A stretch of DNA of 59,842 bases from Peptoniphilus_A sp022767005 (GTDB lineage: Bacteria; Bacillota; Clostridia; Tissierellales; Peptoniphilaceae): positions 1 through 59,842 of the forward strand of contig NZ_JBNPOJ010000010.1 in assembly GCF_050315115.1 (NCBI RefSeq), written 5' to 3'. Below, in pieces: positions 35,271 to 44,291 of this stretch. A program made the translations under genes and the position numbers. Numbering within the stretch: position 1 is the first letter of the stretch; every line of letters begins with the position of its first letter. The notes under the pieces are model-generated. The model was not told the origin of the DNA, ran no database searches, and worked only from the letters and a program-made list of their open reading frames with translations.

Positions 35271-36989
35271 TTATTTCCACATATCAACTTCTGAAGTTGA
35301 GTTTAGTCTTTCTCTATTGTGAGTATTTGCTGCATCAAGAATGTTGTAGTAAGCCCAAAATCCCTCACTTACATCTGAGAATTTATTAAGAGATGAAGTG
35401 TTTACATTGTTAAGTGAATTTTTAGTTGTGTTTCTATTAAAAACAGAGTTTAAAATAGTAACAGCTTCTGCTCTAGTTATCTTTGCATTAGGCTTAAATG
35501 TTCCGTCTGGATAACCTGTTACATTTTTGTTGCCATATAATTTTTCAATAGCACTCTTTGCCCAGTGATCTTTAACATCTTGGAAATCAGAAGAAACTTT
35601 CTTTTCATTCTTAACATATCCGGAAATCATTTGTGCAAATTCAGCTCTTGTAATGCTTTCATTTGGTTTAAATGTTCCATCTGGGTATCCACTAATTAGA
35701 CCCTTTGCAACAACATAATTAATTGCCTTAGAGAACCAGTTGTCGCTTGCATCAGAAAACTTTGTTGCAGAGCTTGTTCCAAAATCTCCTCCTCCATTTA
35801 ACAAAGTAGCAAACATTTGAGCTGCTTCTGCTCTTGTTACATTTGCTTGTGGTTTAAATGTTCCATCTGGATAGCCCTTGATATAAGCAATTGCCTTAAC
35901 TTCTTCAACTGCGTTCTTTGTAACTTTGTATTCAATCTTTGTAATATCTCCTGCTTCATTTTTTGCTTCGACTTTTATAGTTTCACCATAGATTAATGCT
36001 CTGTCTAAAAATACAGTGAATACTCCAGAATTGTTTACTGTAATGCTGCCAAGTTTTCTATTGCTTGCATCGTAAACAGTAATTTCATCCTTTACATTTG
36101 CAGTTCCCTTTACAAGTTTTTGTCCTTCAAGTGCTTCTGTAATTTTAAATTTTTTATTTTCAACTGTTTTTGAATCAGTGTAGAATTTTAAATCCTTAAG
36201 TTCTCTATCGTATACAGTTTCGCTTAAAGTTACTGTGAAATATGAATTTTTGTCAGTTCTAAAGCTTCCAAGTAATTTTCCGTCCATATAAACTCTTACA
36301 TTTTCAAAAGGATGATTTTTAATATAGCCTGTTAAAGTTCTTCCAGCAATGCTTAAACCACTTGCATCAACTTTTGAGCCCTTGATGTTTTTGTAATTGT
36401 CGTTTTTAACTTCTACCTCTCTTGATTCATTTAATCCATCTCTTGCTATTACAGAATAAGTTTCTCCTTCTTTGAGATCTACTTTAATTTTAAAATCTCC
36501 TCTATTATCTGCAGATCCTATTTTTTCATATCCTCTGTCATAGCTATATCCGTATCCATATCTTGAACTAACTCTCTTTATATATATGTCAGCTTTTGCA
36601 GAAGTATAACCTGACAAATATGTTCCATCATATCTCACGCTTGAAAGTGAAAGAGTTTCGTATCTTCTTTTTCTTTCAGCTTCTTCTTTTTCTTTTTTTA
36701 ATCTATCCGCTTCTTCTTTTGCTTTTTTAGCGTCTTCTTTTGCTTTTTCTAATTCTTCTCTTGCTTTCTTTTCAGCGTCTTCTTTTGCTTTCTTTTCAGC
36801 GTCTTCTTTTTGTGTTCCTGGTTGTGCTTGATCTGGTGCTGGTGCTGGTGCTGCTGGAGATTCTGCTGTTGTTGATGCAGGTGCTGATGCTGCTGGTGCT
36901 CCTCCATTTGCAAAAGCAGATACTGGCATTGACGATACTAGAACTCCTGCTAGTGCAAGTGTTAAATACTTTTTACTATATGGTTTCAT
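35271..36989 (-). CDS. Large SLH-domain surface protein
   Basis: 572 residues. Signal peptide (to about 28), then an Ala/Pro-rich stretch, then a highly charged coiled coil (about 60-110; repeats like 'EDAEKKAKEDAEKKA') encoded by short DNA repeats. The middle (about 115-365) holds two or three beta-rich modules with 'GYIK'/'AKTYS' strands, resembling Ig-like or adhesion modules but not assigned. The C-terminus has three SLH domains: 'GYPDGTFKPQANVTRAEAAQ', 'GYPDGTFKPNESITRAEFAQ', 'GYPDGTFKPNAKITRAEAV'. SLH domains attach it to the wall, exposing the coiled coil outward. AGGAGG precedes the ATG. Confidence 0.85.
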   Translation of the reverse strand: MKPYSKKYLTLALAGVLVSSMPVSAFANGGAPAASAPASTTAESPAAPAPAPDQAQPGTQKEDAEKKAKEDAEKKAREELEKAKEDAKKAKEEADRLKKEKEEAERKRRYETLSLSSVRYDGTYLSGYTSAKADIYIKRVSSRYGYGYSYDRGYEKIGSADNRGDFKIKVDLKEGETYSVIARDGLNESREVEVKNDNYKNIKGSKVDASGLSIAGRTLTGYIKNHPFENVRVYMDGKLLGSFRTDKNSYFTVTLSETVYDRELKDLKFYTDSKTVENKKFKITEALEGQKLVKGTANVKDEITVYDASNRKLGSITVNNSGVFTVFLDRALIYGETIKVEAKNEAGDITKIEYKVTKNAVEEVKAIAYIKGYPDGTFKPQANVTRAEAAQMFATLLNGGGDFGTSSATKFSDASDNWFSKAINYVVAKGLISGYPDGTFKPNESITRAEFAQMISGYVKNEKKVSSDFQDVKDHWAKSAIEKLYGNKNVTGYPDGTFKPNAKITRAEAVTILNSVFNRNTTKNSLNNVNTSSLNKFSDVSEGFWAYYNILDAANTHNRERLNSTSEVDMWK

Positions 36990-37134
36990 TAAATTTCCTC
37001 CTAAATAAAATACTATTTTGTATTATATTACATTATATTACTGAGTTTAAATCTTTTTTGTGATAAAAAAGTGATAAAGGGCATAATTTCAGCTTATTTA
37101 ATATTATCTTAATATTCGTAATACTATCGACATA

Positions 37135-37165
37135 AAAAGACCTGCTAAGAATAGCAAGTCTTTAA
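37135..37165 (-). terminator. Terminator after clpB
   Basis: AGACCTGCT (37138-37146) pairs with AGCAAGTCT (37153-37161) with one G-U in the minus RNA, then TTTTTA. Confidence 0.8.
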
Positions 37166-37168
37166 ATC

Positions 37169-39748
37169 TTATTTAACTCTTACAGATAAATCATCTGCAT
37201 AAACATCAACTATAATTGTATTGCCATCCATTACATCGCCCTTTATTATCATCTTTGAAATTTTTGTTTCAAGAGTGTGACCAATATATCTCTTAACTGG
37301 TCTTGCTCCATATTGTGGACTAAAAGATGCGTTCAAAATAAATTCAAGGGCAGCATCTGTAACTTCGATTTTAATATCTCTATCTTGAAGCTTTCTTTCA
37401 ACTTCTTTAATGCTTTGTTTAATAATATTGTAAATTTCATCTCTTTGAAGTGGTTTAAATAAAACTATTTCGTCAACTCTATTTAAAAATTCTGGTCTAA
37501 AGGAAGCACGAAGATCTCGCATTACATTTTCCCTTGCATCTTCAGTTATTTGTCCATCTTCTCCAATTCCGTCGATTAAGAAGTGTGAGCCAATGTTTGA
37601 AGTCATAATAATTACTGTGTTTTTAAAGTCCACAGTCCTTCCTTGGTTATCAGTAAGTCTTCCATCGTCTAAAACTTGTAAAAGAATATTAAATACATCT
37701 GGATGTGCCTTTTCAATTTCATCAAATAAAATTACTGAATAAGGTTTTCTTCTAACCGCTTCCGTAAGCTGTCCGCCTTCATCGTAACCAACATATCCTG
37801 GAGGAGAACCTACAAGTCTTGACACAGAGTGTTTCTCCATGTACTCAGACATATCTATTCTAATTAAGTTTCTTTCATCGTCGAAAAGTGTTTCTGTAAG
37901 AGCCTTTGCTGTTTCTGTCTTTCCAACTCCAGTTGGCCCCAAGAATATAAAGGACCCAATTGGTTTGTTTCTATCCTTTAATCCTGCTCTTGCCCTTAGT
38001 ACAGCATCAGACACAACTTCAATAGCCTTATCTTGACCAATTACTCTCTTGTGGAGAATATCTTCCAAGTTGAGAAGTTTTTCTCTCTCAGTCTTATTTA
38101 GCTTTTCAACTGGTATGCCAGTCCATCTACTTACTACATAGGCAATTTCATCTTCTGTAACTTCTTCCTTTACCATGGAAGATTCGTCTTTAGTTGATGA
38201 CTCTCTCTTCTTTAATTCTTCCTTTAATTTTGGAAGAACGCCATATTTTAATTCAGAAAGTTTTTCTAAATCGTAATTCCTTTCGGCTTCTTCAATTGCA
38301 TGATTAGTATCTTCAATTTGTTTCTTGATGTCTTTTGTAGAGTCAAGTTCCTTCTTTTCAGCTTCCCATTTTGATTTTAATCTATCAAATTCAGCCTTTT
38401 CTTCGGAAAGTTCGCCTTGAAGTTTTTTAAGTCTTTCTAAACTTGCCTCGTCAGTTTCCTTTTTTAAAGCTTGATTTTCAATTTCAAGTTGCAAAATTTT
38501 TCTTCTTACTTCATCAATTTCTGTCGGCATCGAATCAATTTCTGTCCTTAACATTGCACAAGCTTCATCCATTAAGTCAATGGCCTTGTCTGGCAAAAAT
38601 CTATCTGTAATATATCTATCAGATAGCGTTGCCGCTGCAATTACTGCCGAGTCAGAAATTCTTATTCCGTGATAAATTTCGTATTTATCCTTTAATCCAC
38701 GGAGGATTGCAATTGTATCTTCCACAGTTGGTTCTTTAACCAAAACTTTTTGGAATCTTCTTTCAAGTGCAGGGTCCTTTTCAATATACTTTCTGTATTC
38801 ATCAAGAGTTGTTGCACCAATTGCGTGCAATTCTCCACGAGCAAGCATTGGTTTTAACAAATTTGATGCGTCCATTGCTCCATCAGTTTTTCCTGCTCCA
38901 ACAATATTGTGAATTTCATCGATGAATAAAATAATATTTCCATCAGACTTTTTCACTTCATTTAAAACAGCTTTTAATCTCTCTTCAAACTCGCCACGGT
39001 ATTTTGCCCCTGCTATAAGTGCACCCATGTCTAATGAAAAGACAGTTTTATTTTTAAGACCTTCTGGTACATCTTCAGACACAATTCTTTGCGCAAGACC
39101 ACCTGCAATTGCCGTTTTACCAACTCCAGGAGGGCCTATTAAAACTGGATTGTTCTTAGTCCTACGAGAAAGAATTCTAATAACATTACGCACTTCTTCG
39201 TCACGACCAATTACTGGATCTAGTTTGCCCTCTCTTGCAAGTTCAGTTAAATCTTGACCATATTTTTTTAGTGCATCATAAGTTCCTTCAGGATTATCTG
39301 TGGTAACGTGTTGATTGCCCCTAATTTTTTTTAGAGCATTTAAAAATCCATCTGCATCAATTTTATACTTGTTGAAAATAGAAGAAGAATCCTTTCCCTT
39401 CATATTTAATAAAGCAAGGTAAATATGCTCAACAGAAAGGTATTCGTCGCCCATTTTTTTCATAAAATCTTCTGCCTTTTGGAAAAGTTCTCTATAAGAA
39501 GAGTCCGCATAAACCTCAGCACCTGATTGTTTTGGCAGCCTTTCAATAACCTTTAAGACATCCGCCTTTATCATGTCGGGGTTTTTATCCATATATGTCA
39601 AGACTCTTGGAATAAGTCCCTCTTTGTCATTTAAAAGGGCGTAGTTGATGTGAATTTCTTTTACCTCAGGATTGCCGTATTCCTTTGCAATATTATATGC
39701 TCCTTGAACGGCTTCAAGGGATTTTTGAGTAAATTTTTCAAAATTCAT
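37169..39748 (-). CDS. clpB: Chaperone/disaggregase ClpB
   Basis: 859 residues. N domain, first AAA+ with Walker A 'GPPGVGKTAIAGGLA', coiled-coil M domain (about 395-520), second AAA+ with 'GPTGVGKTETAKAL' and 'VILFDEIEKAHPDVFNILLQ' region. Typical ClpB, not ClpC, given the M-domain length. It resolubilises aggregates with DnaK/DnaJ. Follows the dnaJ-like gene by 19 bases and shares its stress-controlled promoter. Confidence 0.95.
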   Translation of the reverse strand: MNFEKFTQKSLEAVQGAYNIAKEYGNPEVKEIHINYALLNDKEGLIPRVLTYMDKNPDMIKADVLKVIERLPKQSGAEVYADSSYRELFQKAEDFMKKMGDEYLSVEHIYLALLNMKGKDSSSIFNKYKIDADGFLNALKKIRGNQHVTTDNPEGTYDALKKYGQDLTELAREGKLDPVIGRDEEVRNVIRILSRRTKNNPVLIGPPGVGKTAIAGGLAQRIVSEDVPEGLKNKTVFSLDMGALIAGAKYRGEFEERLKAVLNEVKKSDGNIILFIDEIHNIVGAGKTDGAMDASNLLKPMLARGELHAIGATTLDEYRKYIEKDPALERRFQKVLVKEPTVEDTIAILRGLKDKYEIYHGIRISDSAVIAAATLSDRYITDRFLPDKAIDLMDEACAMLRTEIDSMPTEIDEVRRKILQLEIENQALKKETDEASLERLKKLQGELSEEKAEFDRLKSKWEAEKKELDSTKDIKKQIEDTNHAIEEAERNYDLEKLSELKYGVLPKLKEELKKRESSTKDESSMVKEEVTEDEIAYVVSRWTGIPVEKLNKTEREKLLNLEDILHKRVIGQDKAIEVVSDAVLRARAGLKDRNKPIGSFIFLGPTGVGKTETAKALTETLFDDERNLIRIDMSEYMEKHSVSRLVGSPPGYVGYDEGGQLTEAVRRKPYSVILFDEIEKAHPDVFNILLQVLDDGRLTDNQGRTVDFKNTVIIMTSNIGSHFLIDGIGEDGQITEDARENVMRDLRASFRPEFLNRVDEIVLFKPLQRDEIYNIIKQSIKEVERKLQDRDIKIEVTDAALEFILNASFSPQYGARPVKRYIGHTLETKISKMIIKGDVMDGNTIIVDVYADDLSVRVK

Positions 39749-39767
39749 AAAAACACCTCATTTTTTA

Positions 39768-40685
39768 TTATTTGCTTAAATTTTGTAATTCCTTATATAA
39801 TTTTATTTCTTTCTCAGATAAATTCTTAGGATTTACGATGTTAAAAGTGATGTAAAGATCTCCCACATTTCCCTTTAAATCTTTAAAACCCTTTGAAGGA
39901 ATTCTCATTTTATTTCCTCCAACAAAATTTTCTGGGATTCTTAATTTTAATTTACCACTTAAAGTTTCCACAGTTTGACTGCTGCCAAGAGCCGCATCCC
40001 ATGGATAAATATTTTGAGTTTTAGTAATGTCAAGCCCATCGAGGATAAGGTCTTTCTCATCACGAATATTTATCTTAAATAAAATATCGCCAGGAAGACC
40101 AAACTTCTCGCCTTTGACCTTAATCTTCTTGCCACGAGTTATTCCCTTAGGAATTTTGACAGCAACTTGATATTCCTTTTTGTTATATGTCAAGCTCACA
40201 TTTTTCGTAGTGCCTTCATAGGCATCTTTAATGGAAATAGAAAGTTCAGACTCAAACTTATTTCTACTCTTATTTGATGTTCTTCTTCCCTTTCCAGACA
40301 AATCTCCGAAGATGTCATTTATATTGAAACCACCAGAGAAATTGCCTCCAGATCTAGAAGAACCAAAAATAGTTTCGAAGAAATCAGAAAAATCTGCTCC
40401 ACTTCCTCCAGTAGTGTATGTGTAACCATATTGAGAAGGATCGAAATCATAACCTGAACTAAAATCATAATTAGAGCCAAAAGTATCATATTTTTTTCTC
40501 TTATCCTTGTCAGATAAAACCTCATAAGCCTCTGAAACTTCCTTAAACTTTTCAGCAGCGGCATCGTCGCCTTGGTGAAGATCTGGGTGATATTTTTTAG
40601 CCAATTTTCTGTAGGCGCTCTTTATCTCCTTTTCATCTGCATCTTTAGAAACTCCAAGGATTTCATAATAATCTTTGTATTTCAA
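39768..40685 (-). CDS. DnaJ/CbpA-type co-chaperone
   Basis: 305 residues from a TTG at 40683-40685, which has AGGAGG six bases upstream; an ATG at 40700 lies within that site and would be wrong. The J domain is N-terminal ('DYYEILGVSKDADEKEIKSA', HPD in 'KKYHPDLHQGD'), followed by a Gly/Phe/Ser-rich linker (about 75-130) and a DnaJ C-terminal domain without the zinc finger. So it is CbpA-type rather than full DnaJ. First gene of the operon with clpB, under CIRCE- and CtsR-type control. Confidence 0.9.
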   Translation of the reverse strand: MKYKDYYEILGVSKDADEKEIKSAYRKLAKKYHPDLHQGDDAAAEKFKEVSEAYEVLSDKDKRKKYDTFGSNYDFSSGYDFDPSQYGYTYTTGGSGADFSDFFETIFGSSRSGGNFSGGFNINDIFGDLSGKGRRTSNKSRNKFESELSISIKDAYEGTTKNVSLTYNKKEYQVAVKIPKGITRGKKIKVKGEKFGLPGDILFKINIRDEKDLILDGLDITKTQNIYPWDAALGSSQTVETLSGKLKLRIPENFVGGNKMRIPSKGFKDLKGNVGDLYITFNIVNPKNLSEKEIKLYKELQNLSK

Positions 40686-40821
40686 AATTAACCTCCTCAT
40701 AATCTATATAAACTCATTTAACTATCAACATAATTATATCCAAATTAAAAGCAAAGGGACATAAATTATAAATTAAATGAATAATTTTAAATTTAAAATT
40801 TTGTCAGCTATATCAAAATTA

Positions 40822-40838
40822 TTTGACTATCTTTGACT
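40822..40838 (-). promoter_or_regulatory. CtsR operator, tandem heptad
   Basis: On the minus strand: AGTCAAA-GAT-AGTCAAA, an exact match to the CtsR consensus RGTCAAA-NAN-RGTCAAA. It lies six bases after the -10 box, on the transcription start, which suits repression. Confidence 0.75.
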
Positions 40839-40843
40839 ATTCC

Positions 40844-40872
40844 ATTATACAACATCATTAGCACTCTTGCAA
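40844..40872 (-). promoter_or_regulatory. Promoter of the dnaJ-like/clpB operon
   Basis: TTGCAA (40867-40872), 17-base spacer and TATAAT (40844-40849) on the minus strand. Confidence 0.65.
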
Positions 40873-40884
40873 GTACTCTGCTAA
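40858..40884. promoter_or_regulatory. CIRCE-like HrcA operator
   Basis: TTAGCACTC-N9-CTCTGCTAA at 40858-40884. The left arm is a perfect CIRCE arm, the right arm keeps the outer six bases (TGCTAA) but the inner three differ from GAGTGCTAA. Spacing is exactly nine and it overlaps the -35 box. Confidence 0.7.
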
Positions 40885-40915
40885 TTATTTTTTTAAAAAA
40901 TTTTCTCAAAAATAA

Positions 40916-40939
40916 AACTGCCAGAAATAACTGACAGTT
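40916..40939 (-). terminator. Terminator after the restriction gene
   Basis: AACTGCCAG (40916-40924) and CTGACAGTT (40931-40939); one G-U pair in the minus RNA; T-rich tail. Confidence 0.75.
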
Positions 40940-40947
40940 TAAAAAAT

Positions 40948-43900
40948 TTATTCAAATATCTCGTCCAATTTCTTTTCTAAATTTCCCTTTTTAGCATATT
41001 TCAGAGAATCTAATTTTTTCAAATTATGCTTTTCTATTTTTATGTCATCATTAAATCCTAAAATATAATTTGTGGCTATCTTGTAAATAATTTCCGTCGG
41101 CGCTAGACCATAGACTTGCCTTGCAAAAATATGATTAAGCCTCTCACTAGGGTCAGGATAAATTTCCTTCATCTTGTCGCTTCTATAAAGTCTCTTCACT
41201 ATTTCAGTAATATAAAGACCAGACTTCATGTATAAGTCAATAAAAGTCTTGTCTGGATTGTCAAAGCAGCCAGGATTTTCCTTTTCCAAATAATCCACCA
41301 TTTCAATTACAATTTTCTTCGGCGTAAAAATTTGATTAGTTTTTTGTGATGGAATATAGTCAAAGATATCTTTTTTATTATTCTCATCAAAATAATTTGC
41401 AAGTTCTCTCTTTTTGTTCAAAAACTCTTTAACAGCGTCGTCAAAAACAATTTCGTCAAATAAATGCCCCTTAAAATCTTCTTCTTTACCGCTTGTCTCG
41501 TTAAAATATTTTCCGCCGTCACGCAAAAATCTAAATTCATCGAGAGAAATACTTGTCACTTCTATAAAAACATCATTAGGAATTATTTTATCAAAATTCA
41601 TAAGATTAGTTTCCTCAGAGCCATAAGCCATCAAGAATGAAGGAATTGTTCTGGCAAAGCCCCTAAGATTATCCCTAATCTCGTCTTCCTTGCCCTTCTT
41701 TTCCTCTCTCTTCTTTTCAGTTTCCACTTCACGAGTAATAGTTTCAGTAGAACCCCTTAACAAGTCTGCATCTGCCATTTTCTTTTTAATTTCATCTAGC
41801 ATCTTTTCATTGTTTAGTTCTATCTTCTTGTCATACTCTTCATTTATTTTTGTAACATCAGCGGAACTTTTGGCCTCTTTAATTTTCTTATTCTTCTCTG
41901 AATTAATTAAGCTATCCTCAATTTTCCAATTGCTGTATTCCTTTTGGATTATCTTTTCAGTAGAATCTTTGAGCTTATTTTCAATGCTCCTAACAGTTGA
42001 CTTTTGGATTTCACTACCATAATCAGCCTTAACAGCATCAATTAAAATACTATTTCTCGGCTCAGCATAAGCCTTCTTCAAGACCTCAATATCATTTTTC
42101 TCATCTTTAAAGGTCAAAGTTCCTTCCCTAGCAGGAACAAAAATAACATCTTCAACACTGTTTTTTACATCATCATATATCTTTTTGCCAAAAATTTCCC
42201 TTGACCTGCCGATAATTTTTTCATCAGGAATATTTACCTCTCCATTTTCATCAAGATCTAAGTCATCAGCAATATTCTCATTAATATCAATAGGCTTAAA
42301 GTCTCGACCCTTGTCCATCTTGTCGATAATATTCTTAACAGCCTCTGGAGCACCAAAAATATTTGAGATGTTTTTAAATAAGAAGTTTGACATAAACCCA
42401 CAGTTGACAACTTCCTTGGCATAAATCCTTCGTGGCGTAATCAAAACTTTTTCAGCATCAAGAGGAATCATCTCACCCTTTTCATCTTCGCCGTAAACTG
42501 GGAAGAAATTCAAGAGTTCTTTAACCTGAGACTTTCTCTTTTCAGAATCGCCCCTACCCCGTGAAGTTTCAGAAGAAAGGTCATTGGCAAACTCTTCAAA
42601 AATAGTTAAAGTTCTCGCAGGATCAAAATCAAAGACATAGGCATTTTCTTTTCTAAGAGTCTTTCCATCTTCCACAAAAAGACATGGATTTTGTGCTCTA
42701 AAGGCAGCCTGCATATAAAGAGAAGGACTCTTCACATTGCTTAGCATTAAGACACCCGTCCACTCTGGAATTGTAATGCCCGTAGTAAGTTGACCAACAG
42801 AAATAGTTATAGTCTTGTCATTTCCCCTTATAGCCTTTACAACCTTGTCATAGGACTTTTCAGTCTCTTCCTCATCATCAAGCTTTCCATCGCCAGCAGC
42901 AATTACAATTTCATAATCCCTAAAGACAGGATTTTCTTTAAGCTTTTTGCCCATAGCCTTGGCAGAATCAACCCTATCCATGAGCCAAAAAGTATGCTTT
43001 AATTCCTTCCTAAGTTCAGGCGTAGAAAAAGGAAACTTCTCCATAGAAGTCAAGGCATCTAAAAATTTATCAACATCACTCTCATAATAAAATTTTCCAT
43101 TTTCTCGAGTTTTAAAAAATTCATTTAAATCAAAGGCATAATTTTCCCACTCGCCATCAATTTCTATGCCCTCTTTTATATTATCCCTAACAATTTCTGA
43201 CATTTGATAAGTAAAAAGATTTAATTTTGGAAGAGGATAATAAGGATTTTCCTCTTCACTTGAAACATCCCAATCCCTCTTTGCCCTTTGCTCATCAGCA
43301 TAGGTCCAGTTGTAAATGGCATCTTGGGGGAACTTGTCATTGGCAAGAGCCTTAAAGGGCGTGCCAGAAAGATGAAGAGTATAATTTCTGTCAATATTAT
43401 CAAAGGCAATATCTGTCTTGTAAGTATCGACACCTTCGTGGGCCTCATCAATAATTAAAATATCCCACAAAATTCCAATCCTATTTCCCTTTTCATCTCG
43501 CCTGTTGCTAAGTTCCTTTAGCTTGTCTAGGTTGGGGTCCCCGCCAAAATATTTAGAGCCCTTGATATCTTGAAGACTGACAAACTCAATAGAGCCCCTT
43601 ACCTTGTCAATATCTAAATTCAAAAATTTTTCTCTAGTAATGACATGTTTTTTGCCCTTGAGAGCAGCGACATGGCTGACAAAATAATAACCAGAATTTG
43701 CACCAACAAATTTAAGATAATCTTCATACCAAGAATTGGCAATGGCAGGTCTGTTAGTAACAATCAAAATATTTTTGAAGCCCATCTTCATGCACAAGTC
43801 ATAGGCAGAAATAGTCTTGCCAAACCTTGGCTTGGCATTCCACAAAAATTCCCCATGCAAATTATTTTTAAAATATTCAATTGTCTTTTCTACAGCATCA

Positions 43901-44289
43901 TCTTGCTCACTGCGCAGTGCATAGGGTATTGGGTCTTCATTGGACTCAAGGACCCCCTTGTTCTCCCTAAAATCATTAAAATAATTTTTGGCAAGATTGG
44001 GCTCAATCTCGAACCATTCAGTACCAGTCTGTCTCTTTACTCCAAGTTTATTTAAATAACCGTGAAATTCCTTGTCAGTAAAAGTCTCATAACTTCCCTC
44101 ATAAAGGGCATTCTTGTGCCACTTCAAATCGTACTTAATGCCAGCAGTTTGAGTTTGCTCCCTAATTCTTGTCTCAACATCTCTTTCAGTAAAACCAATT
44201 TTAGTCCAGCCCTTGTGGTAGGAAACGCAAGGAGTGGTGTAGGCATAACATTGTGGTATGACTTCTCTAGTAGTATTAACATTAATCAT
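40948..44289 (-). CDS. GIY-YIG-like nuclease fused to DEAH helicase, restriction subunit
   Basis: 1113 residues. N-terminal GIY-YIG/T5orf172-like domain (about 12-95): 'CYAYTTPCVSYHKGWTKIGF' with 'RIREQT' and 'EWFEIEP'. Then a superfamily 2 translocase: 'WNAKPRFGKT' (Walker A, about 150-159), 'DILIIDEAHEGVD', 'LSGTPFKA', and 'QAAFRAQNP' (motif VI). A long charged helical region follows (about 760-900). The C-terminal ~190 residues look like a methyltransferase fold ('TNQIFTPKKIVIEMVDYLE', 'TFIDLYMKSGLYITEIVKRL') but lack an NPPY motif. It probably tracks DNA with ATP and cuts it. It follows the methyltransferase by two bases. Frame intact. Confidence 0.82.
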   Translation of the reverse strand: MINVNTTREVIPQCYAYTTPCVSYHKGWTKIGFTERDVETRIREQTQTAGIKYDLKWHKNALYEGSYETFTDKEFHGYLNKLGVKRQTGTEWFEIEPNLAKNYFNDFRENKGVLESNEDPIPYALRSEQDDAVEKTIEYFKNNLHGEFLWNAKPRFGKTISAYDLCMKMGFKNILIVTNRPAIANSWYEDYLKFVGANSGYYFVSHVAALKGKKHVITREKFLNLDIDKVRGSIEFVSLQDIKGSKYFGGDPNLDKLKELSNRRDEKGNRIGILWDILIIDEAHEGVDTYKTDIAFDNIDRNYTLHLSGTPFKALANDKFPQDAIYNWTYADEQRAKRDWDVSSEEENPYYPLPKLNLFTYQMSEIVRDNIKEGIEIDGEWENYAFDLNEFFKTRENGKFYYESDVDKFLDALTSMEKFPFSTPELRKELKHTFWLMDRVDSAKAMGKKLKENPVFRDYEIVIAAGDGKLDDEEETEKSYDKVVKAIRGNDKTITISVGQLTTGITIPEWTGVLMLSNVKSPSLYMQAAFRAQNPCLFVEDGKTLRKENAYVFDFDPARTLTIFEEFANDLSSETSRGRGDSEKRKSQVKELLNFFPVYGEDEKGEMIPLDAEKVLITPRRIYAKEVVNCGFMSNFLFKNISNIFGAPEAVKNIIDKMDKGRDFKPIDINENIADDLDLDENGEVNIPDEKIIGRSREIFGKKIYDDVKNSVEDVIFVPAREGTLTFKDEKNDIEVLKKAYAEPRNSILIDAVKADYGSEIQKSTVRSIENKLKDSTEKIIQKEYSNWKIEDSLINSEKNKKIKEAKSSADVTKINEEYDKKIELNNEKMLDEIKKKMADADLLRGSTETITREVETEKKREEKKGKEDEIRDNLRGFARTIPSFLMAYGSEETNLMNFDKIIPNDVFIEVTSISLDEFRFLRDGGKYFNETSGKEEDFKGHLFDEIVFDDAVKEFLNKKRELANYFDENNKKDIFDYIPSQKTNQIFTPKKIVIEMVDYLEKENPGCFDNPDKTFIDLYMKSGLYITEIVKRLYRSDKMKEIYPDPSERLNHIFARQVYGLAPTEIIYKIATNYILGFNDDIKIEKHNLKKLDSLKYAKKGNLEKKLDEIFE

Positions 44290-44291
44290 AC

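Noticed and set aside
41690..42022. Ser/Phe-rich plus-strand frame in the restriction gene
   Set aside because: It is the complement of a Lys/Glu-rich coiled coil, a common artefact.
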